Part shown: piece by piece, positions 1-6,873 of the stretch
Position numbering within the stretch: the stretch's first letter is position 1
Layout: each line of letters starts with the position of its first letter
Source: Kingella pumchi
GTDB lineage: Bacteria; Pseudomonadota; Gammaproteobacteria; Burkholderiales; Neisseriaceae
DNA length: 26,521 nucleotides
Reading direction: 5' to 3'
Assembly (NCBI RefSeq): GCF_022288825.1
Contig: NZ_JAKOOW010000005.1
Span: 804 to 27,324 of the forward strand
Made by a program: the position numbers and the translations under genes
Notes under the pieces: model-generated
The model's input: only the letters and a program-made list of their open reading frames with translations
Told to the model about the DNA's origin: nothing
Database searches by the model: none

Positions 1-47
1 GCAAATTTCCTGTATCACTAAAATTAAAAATAAGGGAAAAAATTAGA

Positions 48-122
<75 letters not shown>

Positions 123-132
123 CTAAATTATT

Positions 133-206
133 TGGAGCGGGTGAAGGGAATCGAACCCTCACCGTAAGCTTGGAAGGCTTCTGCTCTACCATTGAGCTAC
201 ACCCGC
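133..206 (-). tRNA. tRNA-Gly (TCC)
   Basis: The minus strand begins GCGGGTG and ends CACCCGC-T-CCA, with D-arm GCTCAATGGTAGAGC and anticodon loop CTTCCAA (anticodon TCC) between stem halves GAAGC and GCTTA. The outermost anticodon pair is a mismatch. The T-arm is GAGGGTTCGATTCCCTT. CCA is encoded at 133-135. It lies 10 bases from tRNA-Thr and 28 bases from tRNA-Tyr, so the three are probably cut from one transcript. Confidence 0.97.
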
Positions 207-234
207 TTATTTAACCACTCCAAAATGAAACCAG

Positions 235-318
235 TGGTGGTGGGAGAAGGATTCGAACCTTCGAAGCTCACGCAACAGATTTACAGTCTGCCCCCTTTGA
301 CCGCTCGGGAATCCCACC
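235..318 (-). tRNA. tRNA-Tyr (GTA)
   Basis: This 84-base class II tRNA has acceptor GGTGGGA/TCCCACC, anticodon stem-loop CAGACTGTAAATCTG (anticodon GTA), a long variable arm, T-arm GAAGGTTCGAATCCTTC and an encoded CCA. It is the first gene of the cluster, 13 bases downstream of a TATATT -10 box. Confidence 0.97.
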
Positions 319-331
319 AAAGAGAAAGCGG

Positions 332-361
332 AATATATCCGCTTCAAGCAGCGCCCGTCAA
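332..361 (-). promoter_or_regulatory. Promoter of the tRNA-Tyr-Gly-Thr cluster
   Basis: On the minus strand TTGACG (356-361) and TATATT (332-337) are 18 bases apart. A GC-rich discriminator (CCGC) follows and tRNA-Tyr starts 13 bases later. The same TTGACG...TATATTCCGC design precedes the initiator tRNA at 6719-6747, which supports both calls. GC-rich discriminators are typical of stable-RNA promoters under stringent control; that control is inferred. Confidence 0.8.
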
Positions 362-442
362 GGGCATTTTAACCCCACCGAGCACCGTTAATGACAACAC
401 AATATTTTTAATAAAAATTTAAACCATGCCGATTTAACACAT

Positions 443-697
443 TTAGCGATGGAATGTAATGATTCTTTCGTATTTCGCCATCAATTCTTCGTGTGTTTCG
501 GGGTTTTCTTCGTCAATCAGAATGCAGTCCACGGGGCAGACCTGCTGGCATTGCGGCTCGTCGTAATGGCCGACGCACTGCGTGCACAGATTGGGATCGA
601 TTTCGTAAATTTCCTCCCCCTGCGAAATAGCATCGTTCGGGCATTCCGGCTCGCACACGTCGCAGTTGATGCATTCATCGGTAATAAATAGAGACAT
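443..697 (-). CDS. YfhL-type 2[4Fe-4S] ferredoxin
   Basis: An 84-residue soluble electron carrier. The first cluster motif is C9-x2-C12-x2-C15-x3-C19-P. The second is C38-x2-C41-x8-C50-x3-C54-P with an extra C58. The eight-residue insertion between the second and third cysteines of that motif marks the Allochromatium vinosum/YfhL type. The start at 697 gives the usual MSLFITDECINC beginning; an upstream ATG at 736 would add 13 residues, but it overlaps the TATAAT box, so I rejected it. The gene follows rsmD on the same strand after a 111-base gap and has its own extended -10 box. In Neisseriaceae and relatives this ferredoxin often sits near coaD and rsmD. Its redox partner cannot be told from the sequence. 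Confidence 0.93.
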   Translation of the reverse strand: MSLFITDECINCDVCEPECPNDAISQGEEIYEIDPNLCTQCVGHYDEPQCQQVCPVDCILIDEENPETHEELMAKYERIITFHR

Positions 698-734
698 TTC
701 AACAATCTCACGCAAACAAATTAAAAAGCGCGGC

Positions 735-743
735 ATTATAGCA
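735..743 (-). promoter_or_regulatory. Extended -10 box of the ferredoxin gene
   Basis: The minus strand reads TGCTATAAT, a perfect extended -10, 37 bases before the ferredoxin ATG. No good -35 is seen, which suits an extended -10 promoter. Confidence 0.65.
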
Positions 744-808
744 CGCTTTAATTTGAAAATTTCAGATTTTTTTACACTTAAGTGCTTGAGAATGTTTATT
801 AAATGTAT

Positions 809-1396
809 TCAATTTCCGATTTCAGGCTGCCTTGCCAGCACAAACACGCTTTTGCCCGCCCTGCCCTCGCGGCGGACTTCCAAATACGGCGGCAGCGGTG
901 GCAGCGCCTCGGCTTCAATATAGACCGCAGCCTGATCAGCCAGGCGGTTTTCCAAAGCCTTAAAGAGTTCCGGCCATTTTTCCCAGCCGAAAGGCGGGTC
1001 AAGAAACACGACATCAAATTTCAGGCTGCTTTGCTGCAGAAACGGCAGCGCATCCTGCCTGACTACCCGCAAGCGATCCTGCAGGCCGAACTCCTGCGCC
1101 TGACGCTGCAATGCGGCAGCCGTCTGCGCATGGATTTCGCATAGACAGACCGATTGTGCGTTTCGCGATGCCGCCTCAAAACCCAGCGCCCCGCTGCCGG
1201 CAAACAAATCCAGCACCGCAAGGCCACTCAAATCCTGTCCCAGCCAGTTAAACAGCCGCTCGCGCACGCTGTCGGCAGTCGGGCGCAGGCCGGCGGCATC
1301 GGCGAAAACAAGCTGCCTGCCGCGGCAGCTGCCGCCGATAATGCGGACGCGGTTACGGTGTTTGGCGTGGTGTTTTTCGGTTTTCTGGCGGGTCAT
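809..1396 (-). CDS. rsmD: 16S rRNA (guanine966-N2)-methyltransferase RsmD
   Basis: A class I SAM-dependent methyltransferase that methylates G966 of 16S rRNA in the assembling 30S subunit. Seen in the sequence: the N-terminal family block with LRPTADSVRERLFNWL (about residues 37-52), SAM-binding motif DLFAGSGALGFEA (about 63-75) and catalytic motif IV DPPF (133-136). The 195-residue length fits the family (about 190-200). I chose the ATG at 1396; in-frame ATGs upstream (1441, 1459) would add 15-21 unconserved residues and cross the -10 box. The start codon directly abuts a DUS, so the Shine-Dalgarno region is poor. The C-terminus LARQPEIGN is partly encoded by another DUS. It is divergent from tamB. 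Confidence 0.93.
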   Translation of the reverse strand: MTRQKTEKHHAKHRNRVRIIGGSCRGRQLVFADAAGLRPTADSVRERLFNWLGQDLSGLAVLDLFAGSGALGFEAASRNAQSVCLCEIHAQTAAALQRQAQEFGLQDRLRVVRQDALPFLQQSSLKFDVVFLDPPFGWEKWPELFKALENRLADQAAVYIEAEALPPLPPYLEVRREGRAGKSVFVLARQPEIGN

Positions 1397-1439
1397 TTCA
1401 GGCTGCTTTCGGCAATCGCTATCAAACGGTCGGGGCGGC

Positions 1440-1445
1440 ATTATA
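1440..1445 (-). promoter_or_regulatory. -10 box for rsmD
   Basis: The minus strand has a perfect TATAAT 43 bases before the chosen rsmD ATG. No convincing -35 hexamer is present. Confidence 0.5.
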
Positions 1446-1472
1446 GTCAAAGCGCCCACCCCATGCCCGTCT

Positions 1473-1489
1473 TTTCAGGCTGCCTGAAA
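1473..1489. repeat. Palindromic DUS (TTTCAGGCTGCCTGAAA)
   Basis: A 17-base near-perfect palindrome that reads AGGCTGCCTGAA on plus and AGGCAGCCTGAA on minus. It lies between the divergent rsmD and tamB. The same 17-mer occurs at 2077-2093, 6789-6805, 12415-12431 and 12485-12501, and in the other orientation at 5542-5558 and 19143-19159. In Neisseriaceae DUS direct DNA binding by the pilus protein ComP during transformation (family knowledge). Confidence 0.9.
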
Positions 1490-1542
1490 CGTCAATACCG
1501 CTTCTTGCCGCAGCAGCCGGCCTTATTGGCAGGTGCGACGCC

Positions 1543-1576
1543 CAAGGCAGCCTGAAAACATTTTTCAGGCTGCCTC
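1543..1576. repeat. Inverted DUS pair between rsmD and tamB
   Basis: AAGGCAGCCTGAAAA and TTTTTCAGGCTGCCT form a hairpin with almost no loop. It lies between divergent genes, where a terminator of either is not expected. It could shield tamB from upstream readthrough or act only as an uptake site. A further single DUS follows at about 1581-1592. Confidence 0.7.
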
Positions 1577-1624
1577 ATGCTTTTCAGGCTGCCGTGCAAA
1601 CGCGCGGCCGGCGGCGTTTACCTA

Positions 1625-1630
1625 TATAAT
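1625..1630 (+). promoter_or_regulatory. -10 box for tamB
   Basis: TATAAT ends 30 bases before the tamB ATG at 1661. No clear -35 lies at the usual distance. The presence of this box between 1577 and 1661 argues against the earlier in-frame ATG at 1577. Confidence 0.5.
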
Positions 1631-1660
1631 CCGCCCTTTTCGCCAGCCGCACTGCCCGTT

Positions 1661-4600
1661 ATGACCGACGAAACTCCGAACAATCCGCCGCCCGCCAAAA
1701 CCGCTGCGCCGCCGCGCAAACGCCGCTGGCTGCGGCGCTTGGCGCTCACTTTGCTGCTGTTGGTGGCGGTGCTGGCCGCCGCCCTGGTCTGGCTGCTCGG
1801 CAGCCATTCCGGCCTGCGGTTTGCCGCGTTCAAGATTCCGTCGTGGTTCGGCGTCGGCATCCGTGCCGAAAAACTGCAGGGCACGGTATGGGGCGGCTTT
1901 CAGGCCGACGGTCTGACCGTGCAGACCGAAGGGGCGGACGTTGCCGTCAGCCGCGCCGTATTCGCGTGGAAGCCAAACGAACTCTGGCAGCGCCATCTGC
2001 ACATCAGCCGCATCGAAGCGGGCGACATCGACATCCAAACCAAACCCACGCCGCCCAAACCCGAATCAAAAGAACCTTTCAGGCTGCCTGAAAACCTCAA
2101 TCTGCCGCTGAGCATCGACATCGACAGCATCCGCGCCGGCAAAATCACCATCGGCAAAAAGCACAGCGAAATCCTCGGCGGCCTGCAGGCCGGTTATCAC
2201 TACAACCATCTCGAACACCTGCTCGACATTCCCAGCCTGAAAACGCCGTGGGCCGACAACCAGGGGCGCTTCTCGCTCACCGCCGACTCGCCTTTCGCCC
2301 TGCAGGGCACGCTCGATTCCAAAGGCGAACTCGAAGGTATCGCCATCGACAACCACCTGCTGCTCTCCGGCACCCTCGAAAACACCGTTCTGAACACCCA
2401 CATCATCGGCAAAGACGTCTCGCTGCATGCCGATACCCGCGTCAAGCCGTTTGCCGACGACTTGGGCGACATGATCGGCCACATCAAACTCGAAGGCAGC
2501 AACATCAATCCCAAAGCCTTTATGGCCGGCCTGCCCGCGGCCAATCTCACCTTCAAGGCATCGGTGCTGCCGCGCACCGGCGGCGGCAATATTGCGCTCG
2601 ACGGCGACATCAGCCTGCTCAACAGCAAACCCGCCGCCATCGACAACAACGGCATTCCGGTGCAGGAACTGACCGCCAACTTTACCATCGACCAAAACGG
2701 TCTGATCGACGTTGCCGCCGCCGATCTTGCCCTGATTAAAAACGGCAAAATCTCGCTGGCCGGCACCGTCGATACCGAAAAAGAGCGGCTCAAACTCAAT
2801 ACCCGTCTCAGCAGCCTTACTGCCGCCGACCTGCTCACCACCCCGCTGGCCGGCACACTCAACGGCAACATCGCCTTTAGCGGCAGTTTTGCCGAACCGC
2901 AGGCCAAATGGCAGCTCAATGCGTGGAATACCGACAGCACCGGCAATGTCAAGCTCGCCACTGACACCAAAAACCGCCAACGCACCGTTATCATCGAAAA
3001 TGGCCGCATCGCGCCCAAAGACGGCGGCAGCCTGCAGCTTTCAGGCAGCCTGGCGCTGTTTAAAGAACATGCCCTGCAGGCGCAGCTGCGCAGCGAGCGT
3101 TTCAACCCAGCCAAAATCGATGCCGCCTGGCCGGCCGGCAACATCAACGGCAGCATCAAACTCGACGGCAGAATCGCCGACCAGGTTTTCCACAGCGACC
3201 TGCAGTTCGCCTCGTCGCAGCTTTCCGGCGCCAATCTCAGCGGCGGCGGCAAAGTCTCTTACGAACAAGGCTATTTGAGCCGTGCCGATTTGTCGGTACG
3301 GCTGGGCAGCAACCTGATCGACACCAAAGGCAGCTTCGGCCGCCGCGGCAGCGTGCTGCGCCTGAACATCGACGCGCCCAATCTCGCCCAATTCGGTTTC
3401 GGCCTCGAAGGGCTGCTCAACGCCAAAGGCACGCTCACCAGCACCGACAACGGCTGGACGAAAATCGATGCCGCTCTCGATGGCCAGGCACGCAGCCTGA
3501 AAGTGCCGGGCGCCGTGCAAATCGGTCGCGTCGATTTCAGGCTGCACGGCTCGCCCGACCCGCAGCGCCCGCTCGACATCGATCTCAAAGGCCAAAACAT
3601 CCTGGCCGGCAGCACCGACATCGACCAAGTCGACCTGACCTTAAAAGGTACGCTGCGCCGCCACAACATCCGCGGCACAGGCAGCCTGAAAATCGACGGC
3701 AAACCGCTCAAAGCCCAGCTGGCGGCCGACGGCGGGCTGAACGAGCAAAACCAGTGGCACGGCAGCGTCGGCACCCTCAACACTTCCGGCGCCCTTAATC
3801 TGAGCCTGCAAAACCCGCTCACGCTCGAAGCCGGCAAAGAGCGCGTTTCCCTCAGCAGCGCCCGCTGGCGCGCACTCGGCGGCAGCCTGAATCTGGAACG
3901 CTTCGTGTGGGACAAAAAAAGCGGCCTTTCCGCCAAAGGCAGCGCCGACAACCTTCATTTTGCCGAACTGCACAATTTCTACACCCCGCCGGTCGAGCAC
4001 AATCTGGTGCTCGCCGGCAACTGGGATTTGAGCTACAGCCAAAGCCCCAACGGCTATCTCAACATCAAACAGCAGGGTGGCGACATTACCCTGCCCACCA
4101 AACGCAAACAGGCGCTTAATCTCAGCAACTTCGTGCTCAACACCAATCTTACCGCCGGCGGCATCCGCAGCCGCTTCAGCGGCGACACCCGCTACGGCAA
4201 AGCCGCTGGCGAATTCGACATCCTGCAGGTATTCGGCGGCGGCCGCTTTGTCGAAGCGCCGATACAGGGCGCCGTGCGGCTTGACGCCCAAGAGCTGCAA
4301 ACCCTGCGCAACCTGCTGCCCGCCGGCCAGACCATCCGCGGCAGCCTGAAAGGCGAAGCCCGCATCAGCGGCCGGCTCAACGACCCCAAATTCGACGGCA
4401 CCATTACCGGCGAAGACCTGTTCTACCGCAACCGCGACGTCGGCGTGGTGCTGGCCGACGGCAAACTGCAATCCCGCCTGCAGGGCATGCGCTGGATTAT
4501 CGACTCGCTCACCTTCCGCAACGGCGGCACCGTAACCCTCACCGGCAGCGCCGGCCTTACCGAAGGCAAAACCGACGTAAAAGCCAAAGTCGTTTTCGAC

Positions 4601-5518
4601 CGCTACCGCCTGCTCGACAAACCCTCGCGCCGCCTGACCGTCAGCGGCAGCGCCGATGCCGGCTACGACGGTAGCCTGTTCACCCTCGACGGCAGCCTGA
4701 AAACCGACGAAGGCCGCTTCGGCTTCCAAGAAAGCAGCATGCCCGAGCTGGATGACGACGTCGTTATTCTCGGCGAAGCGGAAAAACCGCCCGCCACCGC
4801 CTTCCCGATGAACCTCAACCTCGTTTTCGACCTCAACGATGCCTTCCGCTTCAGCGGCAGCGGCCTGAACGTTACCCTCGGCGGCAAACTCAACATCAGC
4901 GCCCGCCCCGGCAGCAAAATGCAGGCGGTCGGCAGCGTCAACGTAATCAAAGGCCGCTACAAAGCCTACGGCCAGGACTTGGTGATTAAAAAAGGCGTGG
5001 TTTCCTTCGTCGGTCCGCTCGACAAACCCACGCTCAACATCCGCGCCGAACGCCGCAATTCGCCGGTGGGCGCCGGCGTGGAAGTGCTCGGCAGTCTCGA
5101 CAAACCGCGCGTAAGCCTGGTTGCCAACGAAGCGATGAGCGAAAAAGACAAGCTCTCCTGGCTGATTCTCAACCGCGGCAGCAGCGGCAGCAGCGCCGAC
5201 GAAGCCGCGCTTGCCACCGCCGCCAGCGCCTGGCTCGCCGGCCGCGTCAACGACAAAATCGGTCTGGTGGACGACTTCGGGCTGACCAGCCGCCAAACCC
5301 GCAACGCCCAAACCGGCGAAATGAACCCTGCCCAGCAAATCCTGACCTTCGGCAAACAGCTCACCCAAAACCTTTATCTCGGCTACGAAGTCGGGCTGGG
5401 CACCGCCAGCCAGTCGGTGAAACTGGTGTACCAGTTCAGCCGCTCTTTCCAGGCAGTCATCCGCGGCGGCACCGAAAGCTCCGGCGGCGAAGTGAAATAC
5501 ATCCACCGCTTCGACTAA
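1661..5518 (+). CDS. tamB: Translocation and assembly module protein TamB (AsmA-like)
   Basis: An inner-membrane anchored, envelope-spanning protein of the TamB/AsmA-like family. TamB works with the outer-membrane protein TamA in outer-membrane protein insertion and has been linked to phospholipid transport. This copy is 1285 residues. It has a short cytoplasmic stretch with a basic RKRRWLRR, one transmembrane helix (about residues 25-47), a long repetitive beta-rich region with many short LxLxG-type strands, and the conserved C-terminal DUF490 block ending in a phenylalanine-rich strand (QFSRSFQAVIRGG...IHRFD). I chose the ATG at 1661 because 1577 lies upstream of the TATAAT box and inside a DUS cluster. 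Several GSLK peptides (for example near 3010, 3690, 4342 and 4692) are encoded by DUS. TamA is not adjacent in this window. A DUS hairpin terminator follows. Confidence 0.93.
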   Translation: MTDETPNNPPPAKTAAPPRKRRWLRRLALTLLLLVAVLAAALVWLLGSHSGLRFAAFKIPSWFGVGIRAEKLQGTVWGGFQADGLTVQTEGADVAVSRAVFAWKPNELWQRHLHISRIEAGDIDIQTKPTPPKPESKEPFRLPENLNLPLSIDIDSIRAGKITIGKKHSEILGGLQAGYHYNHLEHLLDIPSLKTPWADNQGRFSLTADSPFALQGTLDSKGELEGIAIDNHLLLSGTLENTVLNTHIIGKDVSLHADTRVKPFADDLGDMIGHIKLEGSNINPKAFMAGLPAANLTFKASVLPRTGGGNIALDGDISLLNSKPAAIDNNGIPVQELTANFTIDQNGLIDVAAADLALIKNGKISLAGTVDTEKERLKLNTRLSSLTAADLLTTPLAGTLNGNIAFSGSFAEPQAKWQLNAWNTDSTGNVKLATDTKNRQRTVIIENGRIAPKDGGSLQLSGSLALFKEHALQAQLRSERFNPAKIDAAWPAGNINGSIKLDGRIADQVFHSDLQFASSQLSGANLSGGGKVSYEQGYLSRADLSVRLGSNLIDTKGSFGRRGSVLRLNIDAPNLAQFGFGLEGLLNAKGTLTSTDNGWTKIDAALDGQARSLKVPGAVQIGRVDFRLHGSPDPQRPLDIDLKGQNILAGSTDIDQVDLTLKGTLRRHNIRGTGSLKIDGKPLKAQLAADGGLNEQNQWHGSVGTLNTSGALNLSLQNPLTLEAGKERVSLSSARWRALGGSLNLERFVWDKKSGLSAKGSADNLHFAELHNFYTPPVEHNLVLAGNWDLSYSQSPNGYLNIKQQGGDITLPTKRKQALNLSNFVLNTNLTAGGIRSRFSGDTRYGKAAGEFDILQVFGGGRFVEAPIQGAVRLDAQELQTLRNLLPAGQTIRGSLKGEARISGRLNDPKFDGTITGEDLFYRNRDVGVVLADGKLQSRLQGMRWIIDSLTFRNGGTVTLTGSAGLTEGKTDVKAKVVFDRYRLLDKPSRRLTVSGSADAGYDGSLFTLDGSLKTDEGRFGFQESSMPELDDDVVILGEAEKPPATAFPMNLNLVFDLNDAFRFSGSGLNVTLGGKLNISARPGSKMQAVGSVNVIKGRYKAYGQDLVIKKGVVSFVGPLDKPTLNIRAERRNSPVGAGVEVLGSLDKPRVSLVANEAMSEKDKLSWLILNRGSSGSSADEAALATAASAWLAGRVNDKIGLVDDFGLTSRQTRNAQTGEMNPAQQILTFGKQLTQNLYLGYEVGLGTASQSVKLVYQFSRSFQAVIRGGTESSGGEVKYIHRFD

Positions 5519-5562
5519 ACCCCTTTCAGGCTGCCTTTGGCTTTCAGGCAGCCTGAAAGCAG

Positions 5563-5632
5563 GTAGCTTGGGTTGCCAAACCCAACATTGACAAGGAATC
5601 TGACCGTATTGTTGGGTCTCGACCCAACCTAC
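5563..5632. repeat. Palindromic intergenic repeat (GTAGgTTGGGT...ACCCAACcTAC)
   Basis: Two arms of about 24 bases, 5563-5586 and 5609-5632, are imperfect inverted copies. The left arm reads GTAGCTTGGGTTGCCAAACC and the complement of the right arm GTAGGTTGGGTCGAGACCCA. Each arm is itself a small hairpin around TTGGGT/ACCCAA. The loop is about 22 bases. No coding potential is seen. It resembles a miniature palindromic element and has the same overall design as the repeats at 25207-25446, with different arms. Confidence 0.7.
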
Positions 5633-5645
5633 AGCACTGAAAGCC

Positions 5646-5689
5646 AAAGCAGCCTGAAAACCGGATTGGCGGTTTTCAGGCTGCTTTTT
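5646..5689 (+). terminator. DUS-pair terminator after tamB
   Basis: AAAGCAGCCTGAAAACC and GGTTTTCAGGCTGCTTTTT form a strong hairpin followed by five T on the plus strand. It lies 18 bases from the 3' end of the convergent gene at 5708. Confidence 0.8.
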
Positions 5690-5707
5690 GCTGGGATGGT
5701 TCAGACT

Positions 5708-6517
5708 TTAGGACTCTTTCTTCTGCGGCACAATCGGGCAGACAAAATGGTAGGCGTCGATTTCAAAGCCGTGCTGGAAGTAAACGCGGTGGGCGTTGGC
5801 GCGCTCGCCGCCGACGCTGCTGTCCACCTGCATCTGGCCGATGCCCTGCTCGGCGGCAATGCGCTGCACTTCGTCGAGCAGGCGGCCGGCGTAGCCACGT
5901 TTGCGGCTTTCAGGCAGGGTAACCAGATCGTCGATATGGATGTGGCGGCCGCTGACCAGATTGGTGCGTTCGCGAAAACCGCATACTGCCACCGCGCTGT
6001 TTTTGCCGGCTTCAAAAATGCCGATCAGGCGGTAGCCTTCGCCGCGCTGCACCCCGTTTACCTGCGCGACAAACTGCTCGACGCTGCCGATCATCGGCCG
6101 CAGCACGCTCAGGGCGGCATAGGCGGCGGCGGTGTTGTCGGCGGCGATTTCGCGCAGCTGGCCGCTGGCATAGGCGGTTTTGCTGTCCGGTACTGCCTGT
6201 TGCAGCGGCGCCGCACCGCCCTGCTGCTCGGCCTGCAGGGTTTTGCCGTCGAGCACGCGCAAGTCGTTGTCGGCGGCAAAATCCATCAGAAAGCGGAACA
6301 TGCTGGGATTGATTTCCTGCAGCTTGGCGTCGATGACCACGCAGCGGATTTTGTCCAGCAGCACGGGATGCACCCATTCATGGTAGGACAGGCGGTGGTC
6401 TTTGTTGAACGACGACAGGATGCCGCACAAACGCTCCGCCCAGTCGCTGGGGCGGAACACTTTGCCGTTGCTGGTGGTGCCGTGGATGATGACGGCGTCG
6501 GGATGTGGGGCGGACAT
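5708..6517 (-). CDS. DUF3579-GNAT acetyltransferase fusion protein
   Basis: A 269-residue two-part protein. The N-terminal part (about residues 5-95, from VIIHGTTSNGKVFRPSDW to the NDLRVLDG region) looks like DUF3579, a small domain of unknown function common in betaproteobacteria, normally a stand-alone protein of about 100 residues. After an Ala/Gln-rich linker, the C-terminal part is a GNAT acyltransferase: the acetyl-CoA loop is seen as LPESRKRGYAGRLL (the Q/RxxGxG/A motif) and the last strand as YFQHGFEIDAYHFV. The substrate is unknown. I chose the ATG at 6517; the upstream ATG at 6592 would cover the -10 box. DUF3579 genes in some betaproteobacteria lie near argF/argG, so a link to arginine or amino-acid metabolism is possible but unproven. 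The gene is probably monocistronic. Confidence 0.85.
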   Translation of the reverse strand: MSAPHPDAVIIHGTTSNGKVFRPSDWAERLCGILSSFNKDHRLSYHEWVHPVLLDKIRCVVIDAKLQEINPSMFRFLMDFAADNDLRVLDGKTLQAEQQGGAAPLQQAVPDSKTAYASGQLREIAADNTAAAYAALSVLRPMIGSVEQFVAQVNGVQRGEGYRLIGIFEAGKNSAVAVCGFRERTNLVSGRHIHIDDLVTLPESRKRGYAGRLLDEVQRIAAEQGIGQMQVDSSVGGERANAHRVYFQHGFEIDAYHFVCPIVPQKKES

Positions 6518-6544
6518 ATTTTTGCCGGACGGAAAAAAAGCGGA

Positions 6545-6550
6545 ATTATA
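6545..6550 (-). promoter_or_regulatory. -10 box for the DUF3579-GNAT gene
   Basis: TATAAT on the minus strand, 27 bases before the ATG at 6517. No clear -35 is seen. The box lies just past the tRNA-fMet terminator. Confidence 0.5.
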
Positions 6551-6593
6551 GTGTAAGCGCCGCCAAACCGCCATTGCCGCAACGGCGCGCACG

Positions 6594-6621
6594 AAAAAAC
6601 CGTCTCAATTTGAGACGGTTT
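6594..6621 (-). terminator. Terminator of tRNA-fMet
   Basis: AAACCGTCTCAA and TTGAGACGGTTT form a 12-base-pair hairpin with no unpaired loop bases in the plain alignment, followed on the minus strand by a run of T (6594-6599). It begins 6 bases after the tRNA CCA. It is one of the few terminators here not built from DUS. Confidence 0.92.
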
Positions 6622-6627
6622 GGTATT

Positions 6628-6704
<77 letters not shown>

Positions 6705-6718
6705 TCTGAAGAAGGCGG

Positions 6719-6747
6719 AATATACGCGGTTTGGCGCAGGCCGTCAA
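6719..6747 (-). promoter_or_regulatory. Promoter of tRNA-fMet
   Basis: The minus strand has TTGACG (6742-6747), a 17-base spacer and TATATT (6719-6724), followed by a CCGC discriminator. The tRNA begins 14 bases beyond. It matches the promoter at 332-361 in both hexamers and in the discriminator. Confidence 0.85.
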
Positions 6748-6815
6748 GCGTTTTGACTGTAAGCGCGACAGACTGCAACCATTCGGGCTTTCAGGCTGCC
6801 TGAAAACCACGATAC

Positions 6816-6859
6816 AAAGGCAGCCTGAAAACTCGCTTTGGCATTTTCAGGCTGCCTTT
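6816..6859 (-). terminator. DUS-pair hairpin after gyrA
   Basis: AAAGGCAGCCTGAAAA and TTTTCAGGCTGCCTTT form a hairpin 14 bases past the gyrA stop on the minus strand. The T-tract is only three bases long, so termination may be weak. A palindromic DUS follows at 6789-6805. Confidence 0.6.
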
Positions 6860-6873
6860 CTTGTGCGGCGGTT

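Noticed and set aside
2066..2980. A 304-codon minus-strand frame inside tamB
   Set aside because: Shadow of tamB; no motif, no start signals.
3641..5647. A 668-codon open frame antisense to tamB (minus strand)
   Set aside because: Its Ala/Val/Gly/Phe-rich product shows no family pattern and it mirrors GC-rich tamB codons; tamB is well supported.
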